A stretch of 64,000 bases of DNA from Schizophyllum amplum (lineage: Eukaryota > Basidiomycota > Agaricomycetes > Agaricales > Schizophyllaceae): positions 248,001 through 312,000 of the forward strand of contig VDMD01000005.1 of assembly GCA_007026445.1 (NCBI GenBank). Reading direction: 5' to 3'. Shown here in pieces: positions 47,817 through 60,319 of this stretch (positions within the stretch are counted from its first letter, which is position 1; every line of letters starts with the position of its first letter). Position numbers and translations under genes: made by a program. A model generated the notes under the pieces. The model was not told where the DNA came from and made no database searches. It saw only the letters and a program-made list of their open reading frames with translations.

Positions 47817-50800
47817 GGGACGGAGGCCAGCGACCACAACCGCGCCGCGGTCGTGGTTGCTGGCAGAGAAGCGTTGATCGAGGACGCTCGGCGCCTCGGG
47901 CCGATCTCCGAAGGTCGCCGTTGTCGCGCTCGACGGCCTTGGAAACGTACCGTAGGACATTTGAGCACAGATGCTCTTTAACATTAGTATTAGAATAGTA
48001 TAAGGAGCATAGTCTGAAAATTCTGTAAGCAGGCACCCATGGGAAGGTAATGAACTGAAGCTCGAAGTACCGTTGTTCAGGCCGTCGTATTCGCGTCGTT
48101 TCGACGTCCCTCGGGCGCACCTTCATGCAATCGCTTCAGTCAAAGTTGTACCATGTGAGGTAACGTCCCTCCTAGACAAATATGTACTTTATCTTGCCAT
48201 AAGTTTCCGAATTCGATACAAATGAGCAATGAGTGTTCAAAGAGCACTTTACTGGTTACTTTGATCAGTTTAGACATGCTCCGAACCCCTCAGATCCATC
48301 GCAAATCCCGATCACTCAATGTATACCCTACCTAGTCATAATACAAGTGGTCTCAAGCCGTGACAGGGACTGGATGTTCGAGGGTCGCATCCGCGCCCCC
48401 CATGGACGCGTCTTGATGGACGCGATCGTGACCCAATGGTCACGTCGCTCCTTGTTTCCTGCCACCATGTTGCGCCCAGACGACTTTTGGACACACCCAT
48501 CAGCGCGTCTGCTAACACCAGAGCAGAGGGCCCTCAGGTGCGTGGGCTGCGCCATGCACAGCCTGAAAGTACTAACACATACATCTTTGTTTTCCTTCTC
48601 GCGATCGGCGCGCGCGACGACGCGCGTCGTCCGAGACGACATGGGGAAGTCTCGCCACTGCCACCCCCGCAGAGCGAGACTTGGAGAGACTTCCCCCAAG
48701 TCGCCGCGGGCGACGCGCGCCCCGCCCTTGCGCGAGCCTACACGCGATCGACATCAAATAAGGCCAAACAAAACGGTGCTGGGCTTTTGCCTGCGCAGCA
48801 CGGGTCCCCCCATTGTCCCCACCCCCCTTCACCACCTCCCCTCTCGTCTGTGCACATTGTGCAGTCGACATGTGTTGAAACACGCCGAACCGTCCACGCG
48901 CACCAAACGCGTCCAGTGCGCCCGAACACCAACACAACCACCCCTTCCCCTCCCCCGCTTCCATATCCGCGAGCCACCGCCTCTGTGCACTCACCAGCAT
49001 TGCACTCTCGGCGTCCAATGCGGCGAGTGTGCATGCATGCTCTGCGCGATACGCAGGCGGCGTGTAGGCCGGCCGCGGTCCGATCGCTCGCCTGCTGACC
49101 GCTCACGCTCGCACTCAGCCTCCCGCGCTGGTCCATAGCATGCGCGGAAGGTCTGTAGCTGCAGCGCTGCCGGTCTACGCAGCTCTGCGTGTTCGACCCC
49201 CCCCCCCCCCCCCCCTCGCACACCCGTCGTGTTCGCGCTTGCCTCTAGGCAGGCAGACGGGGCGCGTTATTTCATTTCCTTTTGTATGTTATTGATAGAT
49301 TTATAAACACATTTTCTTTCCGACGCTGTGAGGCAATGCGCCGCCGACGCCGCGTGCGACGGCGAGCGCAACGACCCCGGCGGGCCGTCATTCATTCATT
49401 ATCTTGGGTAGGTACACTCTATATATGTTATTTTCTTATTTTTCTGTACTTTTGCCTGTAGGGATGTAAGTATGCCGTGAAGTCGTGTGTGGCAGCAACT
49501 GTAACGGTGAGTCCCCCGGGCCCGGGGAACCCCCGTGGCCTTCCTTTTTGGGCTGACTCACAATGTCGGGACTCCGCTAACCCCTTCATCACTGGCCACA
49601 GGTTGTCAGTTGCTGGTCAGAGACGTTCAACATCTTGAGGCTGGACTTGCGCAAAAATATGAGACTGCAGTGAAAAAAATGGCGCCACCGGGAAATGCCG
49701 AAGAAATTGATTACGTGGCGTTCCGACCAGATCCGGCCGCAACCGCAGCCTCCGCTTGTCTTCTCTCCACCACCACTACCACCACCTTCCGCTGCCCGGT
49801 GAGTGGTCGGCCGCCTGTTGTGCTGGCACACAGGCGCCATCCACTCTAAGGGCCCTCTGCAGTCGCCATGCGTGTCGTCCTCGACGGCGGCGTCTCCGGG
49901 TGCAATCGGGCACGTAGCGCGCAAGCCCTGGGCGACCGCCTCCCGCGCCGCCATCACGGCCACACCCTGCACGCAAGCCAGTGCCTCCATCGCTTCACGC
50001 CCGTTTCGCGCTCGTCCACGCCGGAGCTTTCGACAGTCCGCCGCCGCCGCGCACCCTGCACCTCGACCCCTTCATTCGACCGTTGGTGGCGGTGCCCACC
50101 CCTACCCTTAGTCCATTAGCCCCACCCCATGTGTGCTCGATGCCCGTGCCTTGTTGCGGTTGGCGCTTCTGTTGCTATGGCGCGAGAGCTGCCGCGGCGC
50201 TGTGCACCGGTCATTTTGTCACGACGGTGGGGCTGGACACTGCCCTACGCATCTGCAGCTCTTTCCGCGCGTGAGTGGCGTGCGTGGGAAGGAATGCTGG
50301 GCAGCGTGGGCTCGCATCGAGGGGATACGCAGCGCGAAACGGTGGGGGGCTGGGCATGCATGATGAGCAGATGGGTGGTGCGCGAGCGGATGTGGGAGCC
50401 GTTTGCGTAGGTTGGGTGTGGCAGGGCACGTTGCGAGCGGCGGCGAGACGGCGGGGGCATGGCAGGCAACGAGCTGGCGGGAGCCACGCAGGGTCCGGGC
50501 GCGAGCACAAGTGACCTGACTGCTCGAGCCGTGTGTGGGCAGCAGGGCAGGTGTGCATGCATCATGAAGGGAGCGGCATGGCGTGAGCCGACCGGCTCGA
50601 CCAGCGCAGCGGGAGGTGGGAGTTTGTGATGACGGCGGCGAGGCAGGCAGCACGAGGCAACTAGTTGTAGGCTTGATTTTGTGAGGTGGACATCTAGTTG
50701 AGGCCCAGTATTTACAGTAGGCAGGCATCTAGTTGAGGCTCAGTATTTACTGGTAGGTAGACATCTAGATAGCCTCCCCCAATATAATTGATTCTCCACA

Positions 50801-51069
50801 ACTAAATGTCCAGCCAGATTTACTGAGGAACCCCACTGAGAACACAACTATATGGCTGGCTCAAATTACTGAGCAACCTAGGTGAGGTGAAGCACAATTA
50901 GATCTGCAGCCAATTTGAGTGAAAGAGGAAACTAAATGTGCCCCAACTATAGGGGGGCACCAAAACTAGTTGCAGGGCCAAAGGACTGAGTCAGTAGCCA
51001 CTGAGGGTCAATCATACAAGCACCTCAGTAATTACTGAGAAACAACTAGATAATCTTACCTATACAGCT
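47817..51069 (+). repeat. Repeat Q', direct copy of Q, with many small deletions
   Basis: Same start and end as Q, 58 nt shorter. Where I compared them, differences are mostly single missing bases in Q' (for example GACGGGGCG for GACGTGGGCG near 49258, and TTATTTTCTT for TTATTTTTCTT near 49430). The C tract is 19 nt (49197-49215), the palindrome is at 49514-49527 and the terminal palindrome at 51024-51039. Its right end has cut a hAT element at 51070. Confidence 0.8.
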
Positions 51070-52344
51070 CTCCGTTCGCTGTGCCAGGAGGAGGATATAA
51101 CGCCTCTGCAAGTCATTAAATGGGTTCGCACCCGATGGGGTTCTATGCATGACCTTATTGATAGGCTCCTCACCCTTAAAGAGGTATGTCGACTGTCTTT
51201 GTATGCTCTTCCATTCTTAAACTTCACAGGTCGTCAATACATTCACATCGTTAGCTGATGATAAGCTGCCCGCTTTGAAGAACAAGCTGTATGCGGACTA
51301 CAAGGTTACGAGGGAGGAGTGGGTGATACTCCAGCTCATGTGTGATGTACTCAATGTGAGTCAGCTCTGTCTGATCTCTGTTTTGAGTTGCTAATCATGA
51401 CTTCGTCTAGGAACCTCGAGCAGCACAAGCTACGTTTTCGAACGAGTCTGTTCCGACAGTCTCCCGTGTTCTTCCTGTTCTGTACACGCTCCAGACCAGG
51501 TGGACGAAGCTTGCGACTAAGAAGGAATATGCTCCTGTGCACCACGGTATCAAGGCTGCCCTTCAGAAGGTCAAGAAGTACGAGGCGCTCGCGAGCCAGA
51601 GTGATGTGATCTTCATTTGCATGGGTAAGTCTTCATATTTTGCTTCTTACTTGGTACTTAGCCTTCCTAGCCCTTGACCCGACGGTCAAGGTCGAGTATT
51701 TGAAACAGATCTGGCCAGCAAATAGATATAAGAAGGGCTTGAAGGCGCTAGAGAAAGCGGTACGTACTGTGTGCTAGTATATTATTCTCTTACTGATGAA
51801 CCTATAGTTTGATTCGTACTGCGATGCTGCAGCTGACTCTGATGCTACCATGACCGTTCCTGCTTCGAACGAGTCTGATGTAGAAGATGTTGGCTATAGT
51901 GCTGCTGCTGTTCGACGAGTTCTGAAGCAGCGACTTGAGGCAGAAAAGGTGAAGCGCAATCCCAGACAAGAGCTTAATGACTACTTGGATGCGCCATTGG
52001 TTGACCCACCAAAGAACTTCAACCTCGTCAAGTGGTGGGGTGTAAGTTTCAGCTCTATCATCTATTTTGGCATAGACTTACACTCTTACTAGATGCAACA
52101 CGGTCGGTGGCAGATCATGGGGCTAATGGCTCTTGACTACCTGCCAATTCAGGGCTCATCTGTACCATCCGAGCGGGCCTTCTCGTCTGCCTCCTTGACT
52201 GATGATCTGCGTCGTAACGCACTTGGTCCCGACACTTTCGAAGCCATCCAGTTGGTAAAGAAGGCCTATCAGACTGGGCAGCTGAACAATAAGGTGGAGG
52301 CCTCCAAGCATGTACCCAAGGCTTGGTCCTCGGAGATACTCTAG
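51070..52344 (+). pseudogene. hAT transposase, C-terminal fragment
   Basis: Several short exons encode the C-terminal part of the transposase, ending with the hAT dimerisation region (IQGSSVPSERAFSSASLTDD) and the stop at 52342-52344. The translation is identical to the second copy on the minus strand at 61195-62468 over the exons I compared. It lacks the zinc-finger and catalytic core because the element is cut at 51070, so it cannot make a full transposase. Confidence 0.75.
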
Positions 52345-52384
52345 CACTGTAGTAGCATCTGTATGTCCTATCGAAAAGTTACAC

Positions 52385-52548
52385 TGCCCGAACCTGTTCG
52401 AACCTGGTTCGAACCCGAACCGAACCTGCCTGAACCGGTTCGGGCAGGTTCGGTTCAGGTTCGGGTTCAGGTTCGACCTCAGCCAGCAGGTTCGGGTTCG
52501 GGTTCGGGAAAAATGGGCAAGAACCGAACCGAACCGAACTTCGGCAGC
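52385..52548 (+). repeat. hAT subterminal GGTTCG/CGAACC iterons
   Basis: About 20 copies of GGTTCG or its complement CGAACC in 164 bp, arranged so that both arms can fold back. Such motif clusters are usual transposase-binding regions near hAT ends. The inverted partner is at about 60991-61155. Confidence 0.75.
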
Positions 52549-53354
52549 ACTAAGCTTCAACGACAGGATGAAGGTCGCTGTTGAGGCGTTGGACAACGAC
52601 ATGGAGCTGCAGGTGGAGATAACCGGTGCGCTGCTGGTGAAGGCGTTCGACCCCATAAAGTGCGTTCCAACAAGTCTAGTACTTAACACCACTGACTGTC
52701 TGCAGAACCGCGACTGTCGATAAAGCCAGGTCCTATCGTCGCTCGTTGGTTCTCGTCGGCTTCGATCACTCGGTTTTCAACCAAGCGCTCAGCAACATGA
52801 TGAAGGTCGCGGCCTTCTTCCAGCGTACTGTCGGTTGCTCCGTGCAGATTCCTCCCTTCACGTCGACGAAATTTGGACCATGCATCGAACTTTCCTGCCG
52901 CTATCTTTCCCATGTTAATGACGTTGATCCCGAGGACATCATGGAGATCGAGGATGATGTTGATCCCAACGGATCGCTCAGAGCCGTATGTTCTAGCGAC
53001 CCTCACTGGGTCTACGCGCAAGAGAATCACGTCACGTTCGCGAAAGCGGTGTATGACTCTGCTGTGCAGAGGCGTCGGTGCGTCATGTAATCGGTCATTC
53101 ACGATTATATCTAAAGACTCTGGCCAGATACAAAACAGCCCAGGCGTCTGACTTCCAGACCGGAGACATCGTAACGTGCAAAATGTCGTTCGCCCTAGCC
53201 CCCATGAGGGACGATGGCAATCGACACAAATTCTTATGCTTGCTACGTGCAGTTGCGCTTGAGGACAACGGCCCGTCGAACGTCAGTTGCGCGTCGCATG
53301 TACATCCCCTTCCTTTAGCTGACCAACTTTTTAAGATCGCTCATATGGCGAGAC

Positions 53355-53869
53355 TGAGGTGTCGAGACCCGGAGCGACTACACAACACCAACAAACAACG
53401 GAGGGTCAACACCACACGTGATCGGCACGTGCAGGGCGAGAGAGAGGGACGGGGATCCTGACTGGCGTCGACGGCGTAGAGCACAGATCGACAAGGGGCG
53501 CGCGTTGTGCAAGCTAGTCCCAAAGACCAAGTTAGCATTGGCATGCAGATAGTAAGTAAGGCTCACCTAGTCCCAAAGACCAAGAGGTCAAGATGGGGGA
53601 CTAGGTGTGCGCCGGGGTCTGGTATATATACTACTGGGAGCTGTGTCAAGGCTGAGTAAGTAAGAAGGATGAATGAGTCAGGAATACGGGTCAGGTGTGA
53701 GGAATGTAAGCAAGAATGTAAGCGAGCAGTGTCTGACCACACGGTATGGTAGATAAGAAGAGAAGTCCAAAAGGGGAAGTCGGCAGAGCCCGGTACTAAC
53801 AAGGGAAAATAGAGGAAAAGGAATAAACGGAAAAGGAAAAGACATAGGGGTTACGGGCGCGTCATGACA
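53355..53869 (-). repeat. Gypsy LTR (3' LTR in element orientation), 515 bp
   Basis: Starts TGAGGTGTCGAGACC and ends GCGTCATGACA on the plus strand. It differs from the other LTR by one G in a G run (GGGGG here, GGGG there, near 53595). A TATATA stretch lies within it near 53622-53630. Confidence 0.95.
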
Positions 53870-53887
53870 TTACCCCCCTGCTAGGAT

Positions 53888-56800
53888 TCATCGTCCTCGA
53901 TGATCTAGGAAGAGGCCCTCCTCCCATGCGAGTTCCTGAGGCGGGGCGGCGGTGAAGTTCACAATTGGCTGCCAGGGTAGGGATGCGAAGATAGAGGCCT
54001 TGATCGCCCGTGGTGCGCTCGGGTGCTTCTTATGGAAGGCATTGAGTTTGCGTTTGGCGTTTATGAGGTGTTCCGCGGGTTCCCAACCGTTATGGCTCTC
54101 GTCGTAGCCCTTCCATTTGACGCGATACTGGAGGACCTTGTTGCGTATACGGCTGTCCAGGATGTCCTCCACCTCGAACTCCTCCTCGCCTTCGACCTCC
54201 ACCGGTTCAGGCGGCTGAGGGGTCTCGCCATTGACATCGTTGCCTCTCCATGGTGTCAGCTTGTCGATGTGGAAGACATCGTGAATGCCCTTGTGGTCCA
54301 AGGGGAGATCAAGTCGATAGGCGAGGTCTCCAACCTTCTCCTTGACAGTGAATGGACCGAGCTGACGTGCGCCGAGCTTGCGACTGGGAACCTTGATGTT
54401 CACGTTCTTCGCATTGAGCCAGACGCGGTCCCCGACCTCGAAGCGGAGGGGCGGAGTGTCACCATGCGTGTGTCGCTCCTGCTGGTGTTTCTTGGCGAGC
54501 TCCAGGGCATGAACGGCGTCCTTGCGTGCATCCTTCAGGAGCTCGATGCGCTGGTTAGCGGGCGCACTGCGGGACTTCTGGCCGACGGGGATGTTGAAGT
54601 GGGGGAGGTAGCCGTACATGATCTCAAAGGGGGAGCTACCAAGCGACGAGTTGGTATGCGAGTTGATGACAAACTCTGCGGCGGGCAGGTGTTCGTCCCA
54701 GTCGTCCTGACGGTGGCTGACAAACATGCGCAGGTACTTCTCTACTTCCTGGTTGGCGCGTTCCGTCTGACCGTTTGTGGCGGGATGATACGCGGTAGAG
54801 AAGTTGTACTCGATCCCGAGGCGTTTGAGCAGGGCGCGCATCATGGCAGCGACAAACTGGGAGCCGCGGTCGCTGATGAAGCGGAGTGGAAGTCCATGAA
54901 GGCGGAAGATCTCGCGGTAGTAGAGGTCGGCAGCATCGCTAGCGGTGAGATGCGTGTCACAGGGGATGGCGTGGACTTGCTTGCTGAAGTGGTCAACGCA
55001 GACGAAGATGGCGTTGTACCCATGCGCGATTGGAAGGTTTGTGATGAGGTCCACGCCGACCTGTTCCCATGGGCCAGAGGGTACGTCGAGGGGGTGAGTG
55101 CCGGTCTGCAGGGTATGATGTTGGGCCTTGCGGCGCGCACAGCTGTCACAGCCCGCAACGTACTTCTCGACAAAGGAGCGCATGGTGGGCCACCAGAAGT
55201 GGGAGTCGACCAGTTGGAGAGTTCCGTGGAGACCAGGATGGCCAGCGGTAGGCAAGTCGTGGCACTGCTTGACAACCTCGCGCCGCAATTCCTTGTCCGG
55301 TGGAATGTAGACTCGCCCGCGGTAGTAGATCAGTCCATTGTCCTCTTCCCACTCTGCGAGCCCGTTGGTGAGCCGGCGCGGCCCATCTTTGCGCAGGCGC
55401 TCCAGCCCTTCCAGTACGATAGCCTCACGCTCGCTCGCCTTGCGGATGCGGTCCTCCAGTGGGTTGGCCACGAGGGTGTTGGCAGCAAGCTTGGCAAACA
55501 CATCCGGACCTAGGACGATCTCCTGCTGGTTGTCATCATGGTCCGAGACACGGTGATGCGGCATGCGGGAGAGCGGGTCGGCTTGGACGTTAGCCTTCCC
55601 GGGTCGGTGCACCATGCGGAAGTCGAATCGAGACAGCCAGAGGGCCCAGCGGGCTTGCCGACGACTCAGGTCCTGTGCGGTGCGCCAGAACTCGAGGTTG
55701 GAGTGGTCGGTGACAATCTCGAAAGGCTGGGGGAGGCCTTCCAGAAATCCACGCCAGTCCTTGAGAGCTTCGATGATGGCAAGCATCTCGCGGTCGTAGA
55801 TCTCATAGTTCCGCTCGGCTATCTGCATGGAAGCGGAGCGGAAGGCGACCGGGTGCCAGAGGTCGTCGTCCAGCTTCTGCATCAGGGCGCCACCGGTGGC
55901 GTATCCCGAAGCGTCCACCTCGATACGTGTCGGACGGTCGGGGTCCCACAGGGTGAGTACGGGTGCGGAGGTGAAGGCGGTGCGGAGGGTCTCGAAAGCG
56001 GTACGCTGCGGCTCATCCCAGCGCCAGGGTGCGTCCTTCTTGGTCAGGTCATTGAGCGGCCGCGCGATCTTGGAGAAGTCACGGATAAAACGGCGGTAGA
56101 AGTTGGCGAAGCCTAAGAAACCTCGGAGGTCGCGTAGATTGCGAGGTGCGGGCCACTCGCGGACGGCAGCGACCTTGACGGGGTCCATGCGAACTTCTCC
56201 CTCGCGGATGACGAGTCCCAGGTATTCGATCTCCTCTTGCTCGAACTCGCACTTCTCGGGACGAAGGTAGAGATCGTGCTTCCGTAGACGGGCAAGCACC
56301 TCGCGAACCACGGCACGATGGTCCTCGAGTGTCTTGCTGAAGATGAGGATGTCGTCTAGGTAGACAGCAACCTTGCCGGCAGCGATGAGGTCGGAGAAGA
56401 TCGAATTCATGAGGGCTTGGAATGTTGCCGGCGAGTTGGTGAGACCAAAGAACATGACCAGTGGCTCGAAGAGTCCGCGGTTCGTGGAGAACGCGGCCTT
56501 CCACTCGTCGCCTGTCTTGATACGGACGTTGTTGTACCCCCAGCGGACGTCGAATTTGGTAAAGTACTTCGAGCCTTGGAGGCGGCTGACAATGTCGGCG
56601 ACAAGGGGGAGGGATACCGGTTCTTCACCGTGAACTCGTTCAGTTTCCGGTAGTCCTGGACGAAGCGGAGCTTGCCGTCCTTCTTTTTGACGAAGAAGAC
56701 GGGCGAGGACAGCGGGGACTTGGACGGGCGGATGTAGCCTTTGCGAAGGTTCTCTTCGAGGAATCGGTCGAGTTCCTCCTGCTCGTTGCGGGACATGGGA

Positions 56801-57819
56801 TAGATCTTAGTCCGCATGTTGGCAGGCGCCCCGGGCACCAGATCAATCGCATGATCCCAGGCCTTGTGGGCGGGCAGGCGTTCGGATTCGACCTCGGAGA
56901 AGACGTGGGCGTAGTCACGGTAGGGCTCCGGTACCATTTCCTCGAATGTGCGCTGGGGTTTGGCCTTGTTTGCTTCCTCGGCTAGTTGCTGCGAATATGT
57001 GAAACCAGCAGCGCACCAGACTTCTTCGTTGGAGTCCTCCAGAACACCAGCACGCACCCAGGCGCGGCGGGTGGCTCGGTTGGCGCGGAGGCGGCAAAGG
57101 GGTGGTTCTTCCTCGAGATCATCCGGTGCAAGGAGCGGAGGGGGAAGTACGTCAGGATCGGGAGTAGATGATACGGTCGGCTTTGCTGGCGGGGACTGGG
57201 GGACCGTGGTGGAGGTGGAGTTCACCTGCTCCTGGAGGGTCTCATCGTCTCCGATGTATTCCAGCAGAGCACCGTTAGAAGGCTCGCCGAGAGGTATGCG
57301 GGGCTCCTCGTCATCCTCAACGACTTCTACTGGCGGTGGGCGCGGTTTGGGAATGCGAACCTCACCGCGTTGCCAGTCAATAGTGGGGTTCACTTGACGC
57401 AGCCAGGGGAGGCCGAGGATGACGTCCTCACCACCGAGATCGGTGATCAGGAAGTCGACATATTCATCCCAGTTGTCGACGGTCATACGGAGACGGGCGA
57501 AGTGGGTGATGCTACCAGCAGTGTTGAGGGTTCCGTCGATGTTGTAGATGGCGATCGGATGACGGAGGGGGAAGGAACGGATACGGAGACGCTGCGCGAA
57601 CTTCTTATCCAAGAAGGGCGAGGTGGCTCCAGAGTCAATCATGGCCGCGATGTCCGTACTGCGGTTGAGTCCACTGAGCTTCACTTGTACGCGGAAATGA
57701 GATGAAGAGGGATCTATTTCATGAACGGCGTACAGAGTGGTCGAGTAAGTGGAATCGTAAGCGGAAGTGGAATGCATGTACGGAGCGGGGGGTGCAGACG
57801 CTGCGGCGTTGGCGCGCAC
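53888..57819 (-). CDS. Gypsy Pol polyprotein (PR-RT-RNase H-IN-chromodomain), one frameshift
   Basis: Aspartic protease at about 57690 ([15 protein letters not shown]). Reverse transcriptase from about 56800 ([20 protein letters not shown], then [12 protein letters not shown] with the catalytic Y-x-D-D variant YLDD). RNase H at about 55920 ([15 protein letters not shown]). Integrase has an HHCC zinc-binding domain at about 55250-55100 (H, H, C-x2-C in CDSCARRK) and a D-D-E core ([42 protein letters not shown]). The C-terminal chromodomain is at about 54190-54050 ([20 protein letters not shown], then WEPAEHL). The frame slips by one missing base at 56611-56613 (GGG, plus strand), just after KNRYP in the RT; one G restores a standard RT sequence. 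The first codon at 57819 is GTG; Pol is probably expressed by read-through or frameshift from Gag, as its first in-frame ATG lies further in. Confidence 0.9.
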
Positions 57820-57824
57820 CCGGA

Positions 57825-59744
57825 CTAAAAACCCTGGAGGGCCTTGATGAGGTTCTCGATCACGGCCGCGTCTACTCCTGTGGCGGCGGCAATGGCGGCG
57901 GGGGCGATGGCGGCATTGCCGGCGGTCGGGGCGGCGACGGCGACAGCGGGCGCCTGCGCATCGTCCTCCGGGAACAGCGAGAAGGCGGTGGCGGCAACGC
58001 GCTGCTGGCGCAGACCGCGGTTACGCTCATACCCCATGTACCGGTCCTGGCAGACGCCCGAGATGTGTCCCTTGCGAGCGCAGTAGGAGCACGTCTCGTG
58101 GCCGCGGCGACATTCGCGCTTGCGGTGGTCCGAAGATCCACAGCCGTAGCAGCGGTTGTACATGTCGCGCGTGAAATCCTCGCGCGTGCGCCCGTTGCCA
58201 GCAGGGCGAGGGCCACGAGGAGGTGCGGCGGCGGCGCGCGTTGCATCAACATCCATAGCGTAAGGGTCGCGAGCGGGGGCGCTGGAGCGCGAGGCGGACT
58301 GCGTGGCGGGGGTCTCGTTGCGGATGTGAGCGTACGCACTGAGGGTCCGGTCAATGAGGGTGCTCAGCTTGGTGGACTTGCCGAGGAGCGCCTCCATCAA
58401 GAACTCGAGGTTCTTGACATCCTTGGGTAGCTTCTTCTTGAAGCGGTCCAGCAGGTCCGCGTCCGTCAGATTAGTGCGGTCCGCCAGCTCGCGGAAGCTA
58501 GCACAGAAAGCCGGTACGCCCTGTCCGTCGACAGTGAGCGCTTCGAGCTGGTTCTTGGCCTCCTGCGCATCATCCGCAGGCAACCAGCGCTGGTTGAAGA
58601 GGTGAACGAACTTGTCGTAAGAGTCCTTCATGTCGCCCTTGGCCTGCTCCTCGGTCGTGAGCTCAAAGGGCTTCTCTCCTTTCGCGAGCTTGTTGACGAA
58701 AGGGGTAGCCCAGAGGCCAGCCTTGCCCTCGAGGTACGACAGAGCCGAGGTGATCCATGCGTCCGGCTTGCGGGCACCGGCAGTGTCGTTGAGCGAAGGC
58801 TTGCTCTTGGCCCAGGCGTTCAGGAAGCCCAGGAAGCGGCGGGCATCTCCTCCTTCTCCCTTGAAGGGGGCAGGCTCCCGCACCGTCTTCCCGTCGCTCT
58901 TCGGCTGAGAGAGAGCGGTCGTGAGCTTGTTGACCGCCTGAAGCACGTCTTGCGCGTTGACTTGAGACATGCTGGGATTAGATTTCGTCGTCGGATTCGT
59001 GGGCGGGTTCGGCGTGGAAAGCGATGGGGAGTGCGGGGCAATGGAGGATGTGTTCGGTGAGCTGCGCACGACGTTGGGCGTGGGCCTGGAAGCGGTTGCT
59101 GGCGCGGTGATGGTTTCCTCGGGCTTCGACAAGGTCGGCTCGGAGGCGGAGGTGTCTAGCGTGCTTGACGAAACGGGGGCCGCGGACGCGTTGGGAGAGA
59201 TCGAGGAGAATGCGGTTAATGCGGAGGCGGTAGGTCTCGGTGCTCTGGAAGAGTCGGTGGTACTTGCGGGAGTACTTGATGTCGAGGGTGTGGAGAGTGG
59301 CGCGGTCGGCGGCGTTGGCGCAGTAGGTGCAGCCGTCCATTCAGCAACGGGGAGAGCAGGTACGGGTTCGGCTTCCTCTTCAGGTGAGGGCGGGCGATCT
59401 TCGCGAGTCTGTGCGAAGAATTCGGGGACGGGAGTCTCGGTGCGGGACGGAGTGTGTGAAGACGGGCGGCTGGTGCGGGTACGTCCGATGCGGGGGACAA
59501 TAACTGGCTGAACAACGGAGGGGACGAGAGTTATGGGTTGGTCCTTGTAGTTGCGAAGGGTGATGGGGTGGGAGATGGAGCGGCTCTGGTTGGGGCAGGG
59601 ATTGTCGTCACAGTACTCGTAAGATTCTAGATCTTCGGCGAAGTATACTGCGTCTCCTTCGTTGTCGAAGCCGTGCGGTAGGCCGTGACACGGTAACTGC
59701 GGGGGCGGGGATTCGGACGGGATGCGGAAGGACGTGGTGGGCAC
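57825..59744 (-). CDS. Gypsy Gag with two zinc knuckles
   Basis: The open frame of about 639 codons has a Pro/Ser/Thr-rich N-terminal third, a capsid-like region (from [20 protein letters not shown] near 58970, then [20 protein letters not shown]), and two CCHC zinc knuckles near 58060-58150 ([14 protein letters not shown] and [14 protein letters not shown]). The first codon of the open frame is GTG, so the true start is either an unseen ATG upstream or the internal Met near 58970; the capsid region begins close to the latter. The stop at 57825-57827 nearly touches the start of the Pol frame. Gag packages the element RNA into virus-like particles inside the cell. Confidence 0.9.
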   Translation of the reverse strand: MPTTSFRIPSESPPPQLPCHGLPHGFDNEGDAVYFAEDLESYEYCDDNPCPNQSRSISHPITLRNYKDQPITLVPSVVQPVIVPRIGRTRTSRPSSHTPSRTETPVPEFFAQTREDRPPSPEEEAEPVPALPVAEWTAAPTAPTPPTAPLSTPSTSSTPASTTDSSRAPRPTASALTAFSSISPNASAAPVSSSTLDTSASEPTLSKPEETITAPATASRPTPNVVRSSPNTSSIAPHSPSLSTPNPPTNPTTKSNPSMSQVNAQDVLQAVNKLTTALSQPKSDGKTVREPAPFKGEGGDARRFLGFLNAWAKSKPSLNDTAGARKPDAWITSALSYLEGKAGLWATPFVNKLAKGEKPFELTTEEQAKGDMKDSYDKFVHLFNQRWLPADDAQEAKNQLEALTVDGQGVPAFCASFRELADRTNLTDADLLDRFKKKLPKDVKNLEFLMEALLGKSTKLSTLIDRTLSAYAHIRNETPATQSASRSSAPARDPYAMDVDATRAAAAPPRGPRPAGNGRTREDFTRDMYNRCYGCGSSDHRKRECRRGHETCSYCARKGHISGVCQDRYMGYERNRGLRQQRVAATAFSLFPEDDAQAPAVAVAAPTAGNAAIAPAAIAAATGVDAAVIENLIKALQGF

Positions 59745-59805
59745 TGTAGGGCCTGCAGGGGCGACCTAGGTGTGGGCGCCGGTGCAGTAGGGTATCTTGA
59801 CCTAA

Positions 59806-60319
59806 TGAGGTGTCGAGACCCGGAGCGACTACACAACACCAACAAACAACGGAGGGTCAACACCACACGTGATCGGCACGTGCAGGGCGAGAGAGAGGGA
59901 CGGGGATCCTGACTGGCGTCGACGGCGTAGAGCACAGATCGACAAGGGGCGCGCGTTGTGCAAGCTAGTCCCAAAGACCAAGTTAGCATTGGCATGCAGA
60001 TAGTAAGTAAGGCTCACCTAGTCCCAAAGACCAAGAGGTCAAGATGGGGACTAGGTGTGCGCCGGGGTCTGGTATATATACTACTGGGAGCTGTGTCAAG
60101 GCTGAGTAAGTAAGAAGGATGAATGAGTCAGGAATACGGGTCAGGTGTGAGGAATGTAAGCAAGAATGTAAGCGAGCAGTGTCTGACCACACGGTATGGT
60201 AGATAAGAAGAGAAGTCCAAAAGGGGAAGTCGGCAGAGCCCGGTACTAACAAGGGAAAATAGAGGAAAAGGAATAAACGGAAAAGGAAAAGACATAGGGG
60301 TTACGGGCGCGTCATGACA
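59806..60319 (-). repeat. Gypsy LTR (5' LTR in element orientation), 514 bp
   Basis: Same sequence as 53355-53869 apart from one missing G in AAGATGGGGAC near 60045. It carries the element promoter on the minus strand. Inward of it the internal region starts TTAGGTCAAGATACCC, where the primer-binding site should lie; I could not match it to a named tRNA. Confidence 0.95.

Larger units (their letters stand above)
51070..52553 (+). mobile_element. hAT transposon, 3' part, cut at its left by repeat Q'
   Basis: This is a nearly identical, inverted copy of 60986-62468. It keeps the C-terminal part of the transposase gene, the GGTTCG subterminal repeats (52385-52548) and the end CCGAACTTCGGCAGCACTAA. 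The left part is missing where Q' joins it at 51069/51070. Confidence 0.8.
53355..60319 (-). mobile_element. Ty3/Gypsy chromodomain retrotransposon, 6,965 bp, nearly intact
   Basis: The element lies on the minus strand. It has LTRs at 53355-53869 and 59806-60319 with TG...CA ends, and a 5 bp target duplication GAGAC at 53350-53354 and 60320-60324. A purine tract (GCAGGGGGGTAA) sits just inside the 3' LTR (53870-53881). Gag and Pol are both present, and Pol order PR-RT-RH-IN with a chromodomain marks it as a Ty3/Gypsy chromovirus-type element. Only one frame slip in the RT prevents full coding capacity. Confidence 0.95.

Noticed and set aside
54023..56116. Long plus-strand open frames of 496 and 192 codons
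   Set aside because: They are antisense to the Gypsy Pol gene, whose RT, RNase H, integrase and chromodomain motifs are clear on the minus strand.
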